DNA of 64,000 nucleotides, from the NCBI RefSeq assembly GCF_001696455.1, contig NZ_MAUJ01000006.1, positions 124,001 to 188,000 on the forward strand, read 5' to 3'. The first letter of the stretch is position 1. Each line of letters begins with the position of its first letter. The DNA comes from Pseudoalteromonas luteoviolacea (GTDB lineage: Bacteria > Pseudomonadota > Gammaproteobacteria > Enterobacterales > Alteromonadaceae). A program made the translations under genes and the position numbers. This document shows positions 1 to 9,191 of the stretch, in pieces. The notes below the pieces were generated by a model. That model ran no database searches. It was given only the letters and a program-made list of their open reading frames with translations, and was not told the DNA's origin.

Positions 1-515
1 CCATTTACAAATTCAAGCGCTCTCTCAAGCGTTGAGTCAGCCGTCGTCAAACCCACAACTACTTCTACTAATTTCATTACTGAAGTCGGGTTGAAAAAAT
101 GTATACCAATAAAGTTATTCGGATTTTCTATACACATCGCAAGTGCGGTTATAGACAATGACGAGGTGTTACTCGCAACAAGTGCATCCTGAGGAATGAC
201 TTTGTTTAATTCCTTGAATAAGGCTAACTTAGCATCCAACTCTTCTACGACAGCTTCAATGTAGATATCTGACGCTTCTATCTCATTAATTTCAGTTACA
301 ATTTTAATTTTGTTAAGCAATGAATCACATTCAGTAGCATCACGCCCTTGCTTTTTCAGAGATCTTAAAGTGCTTTTACGAACCGCCTCTAAACTCTTGT
401 CTAAAGTAGCTGAATTTCGACCATACCAATATAGATTTTCAATTTCGTCAGAGCCAATCAATACAGATACGATTCCAGTGCCCATTACTCCTGAGCCTAA
501 TACACAAGCTTTCAT
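1..515 (-). CDS. 3-hydroxyacyl-CoA (3-hydroxybutyryl-CoA) dehydrogenase, C-terminus beyond window
   Basis: I translated this reading frame by hand; 171 codons are present and the frame runs off the window edge. It begins MKACVLGSGVMGTG, a GxGxxGxG Rossmann motif for NAD(P), and contains SNTSSLSI followed by GIHFFNPTSVMKLVEVV. This pair of motifs is typical of the NAD-binding domain of 3-hydroxybutyryl/3-hydroxyacyl-CoA dehydrogenases, which interconvert acetoacetyl-CoA and 3-hydroxybutyryl-CoA. A good GGAG ribosome site lies 8 bases before the ATG. It sits 9 bases downstream of the legC-like aminotransferase on the same strand, so it is probably the next gene of the glycan operon. I infer it may supply a 3-hydroxyacyl group for acylating an amino sugar, not fatty-acid breakdown. 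The missing C-terminal half (usual length about 280-310 aa) prevents a firmer assignment. Confidence 0.85.
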   Translation of the reverse strand, partial: MKACVLGSGVMGTGIVSVLIGSDEIENLYWYGRNSATLDKSLEAVRKSTLRSLKKQGRDATECDSLLNKIKIVTEINEIEASDIYIEAVVEELDAKLALFKELNKVIPQDALVASNTSSLSITALAMCIENPNNFIGIHFFNPTSVMKLVEVVVGLTTADSTLERALEFVN

Positions 516-524
516 ATTTATCTC

Positions 525-1670
525 CTACCCGTTCACAGGGCTGCTAGGTATATTCACTAATCTTTCTTCAACCCAAAGCGAGTGAGACAAGTCACCTTTC
601 AAACACTCACTAAAAGCAGGAAGACGATGCATTAATTGCCAGACTGGTCGAGTCATAATCCCTGCTTCATTGGTTTCCTTAAGCAACAAATCTCTCGCTG
701 CCTTATCTTCACAAATCACCGCATTCAGCCAATAGTTCGATTTGGCATATTCAGGCTCTTTTACAAAGTTATATTCTGTACCTTCAAACAGCGCACTATA
801 ACGCTCGGCCAGCGCTCGCTTGTCACTTAAATAAGCATTCAAACTTTCCATTTGTGCACAGCCTAATGCCGCATTTAAATTTGGCATACGATAGTTAAAC
901 CCAGGCTCATCATGAAAGAACTCGTAAGGATGTGGCACTTTTGCTGTGGTTGTTATGTGCTTAGTACGCTTGCCCAACTCCAAGGTTTTGCATAAAACCA
1001 TACCACCGCCGCCGGTAGTGATAATTTTGTTTCCATTAAAGCTAACCGCACTAAAATCACCAAACGTTCCGGTATGCTTCCCCTTATAAAAAGATCCTAA
1101 ACTTTCTGCGGCATCTTCAACTAAGGTTAATTGCCATTTACGGCAAACTTCCACCAGTTCATCTAACTCTACGGGGTGGCCAAAGGTATGCATTGGGACA
1201 ACCGCTTTGATCCTTTGTCCTGTTTGTTTATGCACACAGCCGTGTTCATTCAATTGCGCATGTTCTGATAAGTAGTTGTCTACTGCTTTTGGACATAAGC
1301 CCAAACTAGTTGGCGAGACATCTACAAAAACAGGTTCAGCACCCATATGGAATAATGCATTACACGTCGCAACAAAAGTCAGTGCTTGTGTAATAACTAA
1401 ATCACCACGTTGCACATCAGCCATATATAGGGCTGTATGCAATGCCGCAGTACCATTCGCCGTTGCAATTGCGCTAGGGCTGCCAGTGAAAGCCTCGATC
1501 TTACGCTCAAAGTCGTCAACAAACTTACCCACACTAGAAACAAACGTACTATCGATAGTCTCCGACACGTACGCTTTCTCATTGCCAGCAAAAGTAGGAG
1601 CGTGTAACGGAATAAAATCCTGCGTTTTGTATTGATCGCGTACAAACTCTACCAGTAATTGTGCATTCAT
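525..1670 (-). CDS. legC: PLP-dependent sugar aminotransferase, LegC-like (DegT/DnrJ/EryC1/StrS family)
   Basis: This 381-aa protein belongs to the DegT/DnrJ/EryC1/StrS aminotransferases that act on nucleotide 4-keto-sugars. Visible family features include ATANGTAALHTAL near residue 70, the EDAAESLGS segment near 190, and the PLP-lysine region SFNGNKIITTGGGG near 210-225. The close resemblance to LegC-type enzymes suggests it aminates UDP-2-acetamido-2,6-dideoxy-4-hexulose, the LegB product, to UDP-4-amino-4,6-dideoxy-GlcNAc. It starts 9 bases after the legB-like gene ends, matching the usual legB-legC pair. The product could feed legionaminic acid or stay as a bacillosamine/QuiNAc4N-type sugar. 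The family call is firm; the exact substrate is inferred. Confidence 0.85.
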   Translation of the reverse strand: MNAQLLVEFVRDQYKTQDFIPLHAPTFAGNEKAYVSETIDSTFVSSVGKFVDDFERKIEAFTGSPSAIATANGTAALHTALYMADVQRGDLVITQALTFVATCNALFHMGAEPVFVDVSPTSLGLCPKAVDNYLSEHAQLNEHGCVHKQTGQRIKAVVPMHTFGHPVELDELVEVCRKWQLTLVEDAAESLGSFYKGKHTGTFGDFSAVSFNGNKIITTGGGGMVLCKTLELGKRTKHITTTAKVPHPYEFFHDEPGFNYRMPNLNAALGCAQMESLNAYLSDKRALAERYSALFEGTEYNFVKEPEYAKSNYWLNAVICEDKAARDLLLKETNEAGIMTRPVWQLMHRLPAFSECLKGDLSHSLWVEERLVNIPSSPVNG

Positions 1671-1679
1671 TCTCAGCCC

Positions 1680-2870
1680 TTACATTTTGCTATCAAGGTA
1701 CTTGCCAGTCTCTTTATGGCCAAAGTCAGGGATCATGGTAAAGAACAGCTCGACAATTTGTTCTTTGCTCCACGCCTGTTCGGTTTTCATATTCGCAATT
1801 TGTGTCTCGAAAAGACTCAATAATTCTTGGTCATACTCAGGCTCGTTTTTAATGATGCCCAGATTCTCAAAGCGAGTCATATTCAGCTCTTCTTTATCAG
1901 TAAAGAACTCTTCAAAATCTTTTTCACCAGTTGTATCACTTTTAGTAAATAGGCATGGCCACTTACCTTGTGCTGGTAACGTTTTCGCAAGCTCTCTTGC
2001 CTCTTGTTCATTATCACACAAGTGTGGTTCATACCCTCTTTGCTCAAGGTACTTAACGGCGATATCTGCAAAAGTAATTAGGTGTAAAGATTCGCTTAAT
2101 TTTGGAAAGAAAATATCGCGATTATCACCAAAGATGCATGACATTAAGCATAATTCGCCTGACTCCTGCGGTACCACAAAGTATCTTTTGATATCGCTAG
2201 GTGCGACAATCGGCTGCTGCTTCTCGATGCGCTGGTTAAAGCCATGTAAAAGTGAGCCATCTGAAAATGCCACATTTGCAAACCTTGCAGTAGAAATATC
2301 AATTTCTTTGCTGCGGCGCATCAGGAACATCTCCATAATGCGCTTTGACGCGCCCATCATATTGACGGGGTTAGCGGCTTTGTCTGTCGAAACACAGAAG
2401 TACTTTTTAACTCCCGCATCAATGGACTGCTGGATTGTTTTATCCGTGTTAAATACATTAACGTCGATCATTCGCATGAGGGTAAACGGATCTTTTTCGC
2501 TTCGTACATGCTTTAAGGCAGATAGGTTCAAGACATAATCATATTGGCCATCAGCTTTAATAAAAGCATCGTATTCAGTCGACCCTATATCGAGCGCAAA
2601 TGTTTGAAAGTCGCCATCAATGTAACCAAAGGAACTACGAATATCGCGAACCAATTCAACCATGTTATTTTCACTGATGTCTACAACATGTAATTTAGCT
2701 GGGTTACGTTTAAAGATCTCTTTTGTTACAGCCTGGCCAATAGAACCTGCACCGCCTAAGACCAAGAAACGGGATTCAGATACAATGCGCTGTAATTCTG
2801 CTTCATGTTTTGTGATGTCTTGTGTAAAAAGTTCTTTTTCACGACCAATGAGAGATAAAATATTCTTCAC
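1680..2870 (-). CDS. legB: UDP-N-acetylglucosamine 4,6-dehydratase, LegB-like
   Basis: A 396-aa extended short-chain dehydrogenase of the polysaccharide-biosynthesis (CapD/PseB-like) family. The NAD-binding GGAGSIG motif is near residue 40, a D-rich VVDISE follows, and the catalytic region reads VSTDKAANPVNMMGASKR. A methionine occupies the place of the usual SDR tyrosine, as in WbpM-type members. It should convert UDP-GlcNAc to the 4-keto-6-deoxy intermediate used by the following legC-like aminotransferase. Its ATG begins one base after the wecC stop codon, implying translational coupling. The C-terminal 100 residues match the longer LegB form rather than the shorter PseB. PseB-like chemistry (C5 inversion) is a less likely alternative. 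Confidence 0.85.
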   Translation of the reverse strand: MKNILSLIGREKELFTQDITKHEAELQRIVSESRFLVLGGAGSIGQAVTKEIFKRNPAKLHVVDISENNMVELVRDIRSSFGYIDGDFQTFALDIGSTEYDAFIKADGQYDYVLNLSALKHVRSEKDPFTLMRMIDVNVFNTDKTIQQSIDAGVKKYFCVSTDKAANPVNMMGASKRIMEMFLMRRSKEIDISTARFANVAFSDGSLLHGFNQRIEKQQPIVAPSDIKRYFVVPQESGELCLMSCIFGDNRDIFFPKLSESLHLITFADIAVKYLEQRGYEPHLCDNEQEARELAKTLPAQGKWPCLFTKSDTTGEKDFEEFFTDKEELNMTRFENLGIIKNEPEYDQELLSLFETQIANMKTEQAWSKEQIVELFFTMIPDFGHKETGKYLDSKM

Positions 2871-4148
2871 TTACCAAATCCCTTTTGTATCAACTAAATA
2901 TTTTGTACTGAATTTTGAGGCTTTAAACTGACTATGGTCGACTAAAACTAGATGAATGTCTGCATTTTCTTGTGCATTTTCTAGACTGGTTAGTTCAACT
3001 GTCGACAATACATTTTCTAGACTAGCTATGTTTGGTTCTACTGCCCAAACGCTACCGGCATGCATATTAGATAAGGCTTTCGTTATATTTAATGCAGGGC
3101 TTTCTCGCAGGTCATCTATGTCTGGTTTAAACGCAAGACCATAACAGGCAACAACGATATCTTGTGCTGTTTTAGTCGGATTATCTTGCAAAAAGTTGGC
3201 GATTTCAAGCTTAACCTTATCTATCACCCAACTAGGCTTTCCATCATTAACCTGACGTGCAGTATGTATTATTTTTGCTTGTTCAGGGGTTTTGCTAACA
3301 ATGAACCAAGGGTCAACTGCGATACAATGACCACCGACACCTGGCCCTGGTTGAAGGATATTTATTCTAGGGTGTCTGTTCGCTAGCGATATCAGCTCCC
3401 AAACATCGATATCTAACTCATCACATATCAGTGAAAGTTCATTTGCGAATGCGATTTGAACGTCTCTGCATGAGTTTTCAGTTAATTTGGCCATTTCTGC
3501 TGTACGAGCATTGGTGGTTACACACTCACCTTCAACAAATGTCTTGTAAAGCTCAATTGCCGCCTGTGAGCACTTCGGTGTCATTCCACCAATAACGCGG
3601 TCGTTTTCAACTAACTCTCTTACCACATGCCCCGGTAGTACACGTTCCGGACAGTGCGCAATACGGATATCCGACTTTTCACCTGCATTTTGAGGGAACG
3701 TCAAATCAGGCCTTGATTCAGCAAGCCAATCAGCCATTTGCTCAGTTGCCCCAACAGGAGACGTTGACTCTAAAATTACCAAGTCGCCAGGTTTAAGAAC
3801 CGAAGCAATTGCCTGACTGGCTTTTTGGATATACGTCAGATCTGGTTCTGGAATATTTATGCCGTTTTGTTCACCCTCAGAATTTTTGAATGGCGTTGGC
3901 ACTGCAATTAAAAAAGCATCAGCAGGTTCAGGAGTAGTGGTAGCTTTTAAATACCCCTCTGTAACTGCCGCATGAACTATTATGTCTAGTTCAGGCTCGA
4001 CAATATGAATCTCACCTTTGTTGATTGTGTCAACGGCATGCTGATTAACATCCACACCAATTACGTGCTTTTTTCTTGATGCGAACATCGCTGCTGTAGG
4101 GAGGCCTATGTAACCAAGGCCAATAACAGAGATATGATTGAAAGACAT
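2871..4148 (-). CDS. wecC: UDP-N-acetyl-D-mannosaminuronate dehydrogenase
   Basis: A 425-aa UDP-sugar dehydrogenase that oxidises UDP-ManNAc to UDP-ManNAcA with NAD. The N-terminal Rossmann motif is ISVIGLGYIGLPTA. The middle carries the family element ERVLPGHVVREL, and the active-site cysteine lies in PGVGGHCIAVDPWF near residue 275. A C-terminal UDP-binding domain contains YGLAFKPDIDDLRESPA. It follows wecB by 48 bases, the classic pair for making UDP-ManNAcA. It is distinct from ugd at 9972-11138, which has the UDP-glucose dehydrogenase motif. Length and motifs agree with WecC, so the identification is secure. Confidence 0.93.
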   Translation of the reverse strand: MSFNHISVIGLGYIGLPTAAMFASRKKHVIGVDVNQHAVDTINKGEIHIVEPELDIIVHAAVTEGYLKATTTPEPADAFLIAVPTPFKNSEGEQNGINIPEPDLTYIQKASQAIASVLKPGDLVILESTSPVGATEQMADWLAESRPDLTFPQNAGEKSDIRIAHCPERVLPGHVVRELVENDRVIGGMTPKCSQAAIELYKTFVEGECVTTNARTAEMAKLTENSCRDVQIAFANELSLICDELDIDVWELISLANRHPRINILQPGPGVGGHCIAVDPWFIVSKTPEQAKIIHTARQVNDGKPSWVIDKVKLEIANFLQDNPTKTAQDIVVACYGLAFKPDIDDLRESPALNITKALSNMHAGSVWAVEPNIASLENVLSTVELTSLENAQENADIHLVLVDHSQFKASKFSTKYLVDTKGIW

Positions 4149-4196
4149 GAGTTCCCTTAGAAAGCTTATTGTTGTAGGTAAATAACAACTTGTAAA

Positions 4197-5312
4197 TTAT
4201 TGAGCTAGAATATCGCAAATTGCTCGGCATGCATTCCCATCACCATATGGGTTATGCGCCCTACTCATTTCTGTGTAGCTCTGTTGATTAGTCAATAGTT
4301 CATCGATAGAAGATGTAATTAGCTTCACATCAGTACCAACTAGCCTCACTGTACCCGCTTCAACTGCCTCGGGGCGTTCGGTGGTATCTCGCATCACTAA
4401 TACGGGTTTGCCTAAGCTAGGGGCTTCTTCTTGAATACCGCCAGAATCAGTCAAAATGATATGGGCTCTATTCATCAAGTATACAAACGGTAGGTATTGC
4501 TGCGGTTCAATGAGGTGAACATTCGGAACATCTCTTAAGATGCGATTAACTGGCTCTTGAACATTGGGATTCAAATGAACGGGATAAAGTACTTGTACAT
4601 TTGGGTGCGTTTTTGCAACCTGTGCTAAGGCTTCACATATACGTTCAAACCCTCCACCAAAGCTCTCGCGGCGGTGTCCAGTGACTAATATCAGTTTTTT
4701 GTCATCTTCTAAAAATGGAAACTGTGCAGCCAAAGTTGACGCCAGATCTTGATCTTGCTCAATCTGCGCCTTTACCATCAATAAAGCATCAATAACCGTA
4801 TTACCAGTTATATGAATATTGCCATCATTGTAGCTCTCATCAAGCAGGTTTTGCTTGGATGTTTGAGTCGGTGTGAAATGGTAGTGCGTTAATGCACCCG
4901 TTAATTTTCTGTTTGCTTCTTCAGGCCAAGGAGAATAGATATTTCCTGTCCTAAGTCCCGCTTCTACATGACCAACTTTAATTCTTTCATAGTATGCTGC
5001 AAGGCTAGCAGCCAATGTGGTTGCTGTATCACCGTGAACCAAAACCACATCTGGCTTAAACTCCTTTAATACTGGAGTGAGCTCCAAAAGAATACGGCTT
5101 GTAAGTTCAGGCAGTGTTTGCCCCGCTTTCATCAAGTCTAGATCATAGTCTGGGTTCACCTTAAACAGCTCCAGAACTTGATCTAACATTTCACGATGTT
5201 GTGCGGTAACACAGACTTTAGCATCAAACCGACTGTCCGCCGCTAGCGCATGCACTAGCGGTGCCATTTTAATTGCTTCAGGTCGAGTGCCAAAAACTGT
5301 AAGGACTTTCAT
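4197..5312 (-). CDS. wecB: UDP-N-acetylglucosamine 2-epimerase (non-hydrolysing)
   Basis: A 371-aa GT-B-fold epimerase interconverting UDP-GlcNAc and UDP-ManNAc. The start MKVLTVFGTRPEAIKMAPL is the family signature. Further family elements are VHGDTATTLAASLAAYY, GHVEAGLRTG, the VTGHRRES segment near 210, and SGGIQEEAPSLGKPVLV near 290. It lies between wzc and wecC and supplies the substrate for WecC. Note the contrast with the NeuC-type hydrolysing 2-epimerase at 15967-17085, so the locus holds both kinds of UDP-GlcNAc 2-epimerase. The assignment is firm. Confidence 0.94.
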   Translation of the reverse strand: MKVLTVFGTRPEAIKMAPLVHALAADSRFDAKVCVTAQHREMLDQVLELFKVNPDYDLDLMKAGQTLPELTSRILLELTPVLKEFKPDVVLVHGDTATTLAASLAAYYERIKVGHVEAGLRTGNIYSPWPEEANRKLTGALTHYHFTPTQTSKQNLLDESYNDGNIHITGNTVIDALLMVKAQIEQDQDLASTLAAQFPFLEDDKKLILVTGHRRESFGGGFERICEALAQVAKTHPNVQVLYPVHLNPNVQEPVNRILRDVPNVHLIEPQQYLPFVYLMNRAHIILTDSGGIQEEAPSLGKPVLVMRDTTERPEAVEAGTVRLVGTDVKLITSSIDELLTNQQSYTEMSRAHNPYGDGNACRAICDILAQ

Positions 5313-5367
5313 TTCAAACTTCCCATGTAAGCTAAAAATATTCTTTAATTAAATGACTACTAGGTAA

Positions 5368-7617
5368 TTATTTATCTGACTTATATTCATAGTTGTAGTA
5401 ACCATAATACCCGTATGCATTACTTGCTTTCTTCACTACGCCGTTGAATACCACACCTTTAACATCTATACCGTTTTGCTCAAAGCGGTTACGAGTCAAC
5501 TCGAGTTCTTTCAGATGGTTTTGACCAAAGCGAGTTACAAGTAATGTGCTACCAGCATGTGCACTTACGATAGCGGGATCCGTCACTGCAAGAATAGGTG
5601 GAGTATCTATGATAACAAGGTCATACTTAGCATTAATTTCTTCAATTAATTTACTGAAGTTTTCATGCATAAGTAATTCTGATGGGTTTGGTGGAATTTG
5701 CCCGCGCGTCATCAGATCTAACCCTTCAACCTGCGTTTTTTTGGTTGCCTGTTCTAACGTGATAACACCCGACAAATAGTCACTCAATCCATTATCCCAT
5801 TTCATGCCAAACTGAGTTTGTAGATAACCTTTACGCATATCAGCATCAATAATGAGGACTTTTTTATCACTTTGAGCAAGCACTGTTGCCAAGTTTACGG
5901 AGATGAAGGATTTGCCTACGCCTGGGCTCGGCCCCGATATAGCAATAATGTTATTTTTAGCTTCCATCATTGCGAAGTGTAAACTTGTTCTCAGACTTCT
6001 CAGTGCTTCTATTGATAGGTCAGCTGGGTTATCAACAGCCAGTATCGATTTTGCTTTCGCCGTTTTTCCTTTTCGCGCTTTGGCAAAGCCTGTCAGTTTC
6101 ACTTGATACTCAGAATACGGAACGCTTGCGTACACAGGTAATCCCAACCCTTCAATCTCTGCTGGGTCTTCAATGCCTTTGTGAATCGCTTTTTGAACCA
6201 ACGCAATAACGACAGCCAGCATGCCACCAAGCATAGTAGCCATGACAACAATGAGTGCTTTTTTAGGCTTAACCGGGCTGGAAGTATTAACTTGCGCTTC
6301 ATCAATAACACGTACGTTACCCACTGTACCTGCACGTACAATGTCTAACTCTTGAGTTTTGGCAAGCAGCAGCGTGTAGATTTCATTGTTAACTTCAACA
6401 TCACGCTTTAGACGCAACAATTCTTGTTGTGTTTCAGGCAAAACTTGTACTTCACTCGCTAGACGTCTTTTTTGGTTTTCAACCGCGTCAATTTGCTCCA
6501 GCGCCGCTTGGTAACTTGGATGGCTCTTCTTGAACTTACGACCCAGCTCTAACCTTTTCAATTCTAATTCTTGTAACTGAGTCTCAAGCTTAACTAATTG
6601 CCTCAGAACACCTTCGGTTTCCAAAGAAATGTCTACCGATTGCTGTTTAACTTGATAATCGTTGAAGCGCTGCTCTGCTGACTCTAATTGTTTTTTGACC
6701 TGTGGCAGTTGGTATTCTAAAAAGTCCAATGACTTTTGCGCCTCTGCACTGCTGCGCTCCACATTGCGACGAACATAAGTATCCGCAACTTTGTTTAGTA
6801 CAGTTTCAGCATAGGTAGGGTTAGCATGCTGCAAGCTTAGGTTAATAATCCCAGAGTCTTTACCTTTTTCACCTGCTGCGATAGATGCCTGTAAACTCAA
6901 AATTGTGTTAAGTCGATTATACTTAGTGATGAAAAACTCAGTCCCTGGGCGCGCATTTAAAGTTTTTAAAGTCAATGAGAATGAACCATTAGATACTTCC
7001 TCACCGACCTTACCACTCAGAAATACTTCGCCTTTCTCGTCCAGTAGCTCAAAAGCATTGTTACCTTTTGCGACGAGAGTATACGGTTGACCAATAGCAC
7101 TTTTTGGTAGCTTAAACCTGAAAACCTCGATTTTTTCACCACCCCATGCGTAGCTATTTGCGCCAAAGCTGGGCTCAGCTAGATCGCCCGGTTGTAATGG
7201 CGTAAATTTGCGAAATGCGCGGTTGCCAATAATAGGAAATAACTTAGGTTGAGCAACAATGTCCAAGTTTAAGCTATCTACAGCTTCGCCAATAATACTG
7301 CGTGATTTAAGAAGTTCTATTTCAGTCACTGCCGCAGAAGTGCTTTCAAACATCCCTCCCAATTCGTCAAACCCCGGAACTGCTCCTCCTTTTTCCTCAA
7401 CTTGAATCATTGAGGTAGCTTGATAGATTGGAGTACTAAAAACAGCAACTGCAGTACCGATAACCATAAATAAAGTTGTAACAAAAAAAATGAAAAGCTT
7501 TCTGTCGAGCAAAGCCCCGAACAAAGCCATCAAATCTATTTCTTGTGCTTGTTTCAACGCATTCTTATTTAGCGCCTCAGTCGATAGGTTTGATTGAGCA
7601 TTCATTGACTCTTTCAT
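5368..7617 (-). CDS. wzc: Tyrosine-protein kinase Wzc (polysaccharide co-polymerase with BY-kinase)
   Basis: About 749 aa from the ATG at 7617. The N-terminal Wzz domain has a first membrane segment near residues 42-62, a long periplasmic coiled-coil region (about 275-420), and a second segment near 450-475. The cytoplasmic BY-kinase domain has Walker A GPSPGVGKS near 561, Walker A' VLIIDADMRKG and Walker B LVIIDTPPI. The C-terminal tail AYGYYGYYNYEYK is the autophosphorylated tyrosine cluster. It controls chain length and export together with Wza and is dephosphorylated by the adjacent Wzb. Start choice: an in-frame TTG at 7638 lies inside wzb; the ATG at 7617, 2 bases after the wzb stop, or the ATG at 7605 is more plausible. 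Confidence 0.93.
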   Translation of the reverse strand: MKESMNAQSNLSTEALNKNALKQAQEIDLMALFGALLDRKLFIFFVTTLFMVIGTAVAVFSTPIYQATSMIQVEEKGGAVPGFDELGGMFESTSAAVTEIELLKSRSIIGEAVDSLNLDIVAQPKLFPIIGNRAFRKFTPLQPGDLAEPSFGANSYAWGGEKIEVFRFKLPKSAIGQPYTLVAKGNNAFELLDEKGEVFLSGKVGEEVSNGSFSLTLKTLNARPGTEFFITKYNRLNTILSLQASIAAGEKGKDSGIINLSLQHANPTYAETVLNKVADTYVRRNVERSSAEAQKSLDFLEYQLPQVKKQLESAEQRFNDYQVKQQSVDISLETEGVLRQLVKLETQLQELELKRLELGRKFKKSHPSYQAALEQIDAVENQKRRLASEVQVLPETQQELLRLKRDVEVNNEIYTLLLAKTQELDIVRAGTVGNVRVIDEAQVNTSSPVKPKKALIVVMATMLGGMLAVVIALVQKAIHKGIEDPAEIEGLGLPVYASVPYSEYQVKLTGFAKARKGKTAKAKSILAVDNPADLSIEALRSLRTSLHFAMMEAKNNIIAISGPSPGVGKSFISVNLATVLAQSDKKVLIIDADMRKGYLQTQFGMKWDNGLSDYLSGVITLEQATKKTQVEGLDLMTRGQIPPNPSELLMHENFSKLIEEINAKYDLVIIDTPPILAVTDPAIVSAHAGSTLLVTRFGQNHLKELELTRNRFEQNGIDVKGVVFNGVVKKASNAYGYYGYYNYEYKSDK

Positions 7618-7619
7618 CC

Positions 7620-8054
7620 TTATAAATACTTCTGCCAAGCGCTACACGCGCTTTCGATTAATTCGTATACATGTTCAAATGCTTCGCGACTTTGCCTGTA
7701 TGGGTCTGGTATTTCTTTATCCCCCAGCCACTTACCAAGTAGGAATGTCTTTCCTCTGGCTTCAGGGTAGCGAGCACAAAGGTCTTGAACATGTCTTTGT
7801 TCCATAACCAAAATAAGCGAATTATTGTTTACTAACGAGGAATTTAATTGGCGCCCCTTATGAGCCGTCATATCTACATTTCGGGAACGAGCTAATTCCG
7901 TAGCCATAGAATCTGCTTGCTTTCCTTCCAATGCGGTTAAACCAGCCGATGATACTTTGATGTTTTTATCGCTGAGCGCATTTTTCAAAATATATTCAGC
8001 CGTTGGACTTCGACAAATATTACCGGCACAGACAACCAATATACTATCAAACAT
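7620..8054 (-). CDS. wzb: Low-molecular-weight protein tyrosine phosphatase Wzb
   Basis: A 144-aa cytoplasmic phosphatase. The catalytic P-loop CAGNICRSP is at residues 9-17, matching the Cx5RS signature of this family. The general-acid loop IPDPYRQS is near residue 115. It removes phosphate from the tyrosine-rich tail of Wzc, whose gene follows within 2 bases, so cycling of Wzc can drive polymer assembly. The usual length for Wzb/Etp is about 145-150 aa. It lies 15 bases downstream of wza, completing the wza-wzb-wzc order of group 1 capsule and colanic-acid loci. Confidence 0.94.
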   Translation of the reverse strand: MFDSILVVCAGNICRSPTAEYILKNALSDKNIKVSSAGLTALEGKQADSMATELARSRNVDMTAHKGRQLNSSLVNNNSLILVMEQRHVQDLCARYPEARGKTFLLGKWLGDKEIPDPYRQSREAFEHVYELIESACSAWQKYL

Positions 8055-8069
8055 ATTTAAGAGACCTAC

Positions 8070-9191
8070 CTATTGATTATCAATATCTTGAATTGCGTCT
8101 ACTGTAGTAAGCGAAGGAAGTAATAAGCTTATCACCTTATTCCAACGTGCAATTGGCGCACTTGTTACATAAACAATGTCTTGTGGTTCTAGCTCAAATT
8201 GCTCTGCAAAAACCAAAGCTGCAATATTATTTGCTCGTAATTGATAGACATCGGCAACAATGCCATCTTTCTCTAGATCTCTTTTACGCAATACAAAAAT
8301 CCCATTTGCGTCTGCACTACGTTCATTAATACCACCAACCTCTGAAAGTGCTTCTGCAAGACTGAGTCCGTATCGTTTTACTTCAACGGTACCGACTTTG
8401 TTTACTTCTCCCATTACGTACACACTTCGCTTATCATTTCGCGAAACGTGAATCACATCACCGTGTTTTAACAATCGGTTTTGAGAAATATCTCCTTCAG
8501 CATAGAAATTATCTAGTTCGATCTTCTCTATATGATCTCCACGAGTAAATGTGACAACCTGCCAGTCAGCTCTTTCCGTTAAACCACCAGCTAAATTGAT
8601 AGCGTCAATCAGTGTCAGAGGAGTTTCTTTAATTGGGTACACGCCAGGTTTGTTAACCTCGCCTGTAACGTACGCTCGCTGGCTTTTGAATCCAACAACT
8701 TTTACATCAATTTGAGGGTCTTCTATCACCCTGCTCAGACGCTTAGTCAATTCTTCGCGTAATTCAACAACTGTTTTTCCCGCTGCGGGCACTTTAGGTG
8801 CATACGCATAAGTAATAGTTCCATCCGCTTGTACTCTAAAACCATCAAATTCAGCAGTTCTTTGAACAGCAGCAGGGATAGTTAATTCTGGATGATCCCA
8901 AACTCCCACAGTAACAACATCACCGACACCTAAACGGTACTCGTAATCAGACAAATTCAAACCTTGTGTTGAACGCACTGGAGGAGTATCAGCTTTCAGC
9001 TTTTGCTGTCTAATTAATGTAGAATCAATAAGCTGGATATTTACTTTTGAAAGGTCTTGCTCCAAGCTTGTTGTTTTATCACCTGACGTAATTCCTTCGT
9101 AATGCCCACCTGGGATTAAGGTGCAGCCACTCATTACCAAAACACATGCAGCAACCGAAGTGGCAATGAAATTTTTACAGCGTTGGGCCAT
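8070..9191 (-). CDS. wza: Polysaccharide export outer-membrane lipoprotein Wza
   Basis: A 373-aa OPX protein. The N-terminus carries a basic, then hydrophobic signal peptide ending in the lipobox VMSGC, so it should be lipidated at Cys22-23. The polysaccharide-export domain begins YRLGVGDVVTVGVWDHPEL near residue 85. Two SLBB repeats follow (AYVTGEVNKPGVYPI and VYVMGEVNKVGTVEV), and a C-terminal helix of the Wza type ends the protein. It forms the outer-membrane channel for capsule or exopolysaccharide, docking onto Wzc. It is the first gene of its operon, preceded by a 780-bp gap, with AGGA spaced before the ATG. A second, much larger OPX protein is at 21565-24129. Confidence 0.93.
   Translation of the reverse strand: MAQRCKNFIATSVAACVLVMSGCTLIPGGHYEGITSGDKTTSLEQDLSKVNIQLIDSTLIRQQKLKADTPPVRSTQGLNLSDYEYRLGVGDVVTVGVWDHPELTIPAAVQRTAEFDGFRVQADGTITYAYAPKVPAAGKTVVELREELTKRLSRVIEDPQIDVKVVGFKSQRAYVTGEVNKPGVYPIKETPLTLIDAINLAGGLTERADWQVVTFTRGDHIEKIELDNFYAEGDISQNRLLKHGDVIHVSRNDKRSVYVMGEVNKVGTVEVKRYGLSLAEALSEVGGINERSADANGIFVLRKRDLEKDGIVADVYQLRANNIAALVFAEQFELEPQDIVYVTSAPIARWNKVISLLLPSLTTVDAIQDIDNQ

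Noticed and set aside
1687..2538. Plus-strand frame of 283 codons opposite the legB-like gene
   Set aside because: Antisense shadow of a well-supported dehydratase gene with no protein motif of its own.
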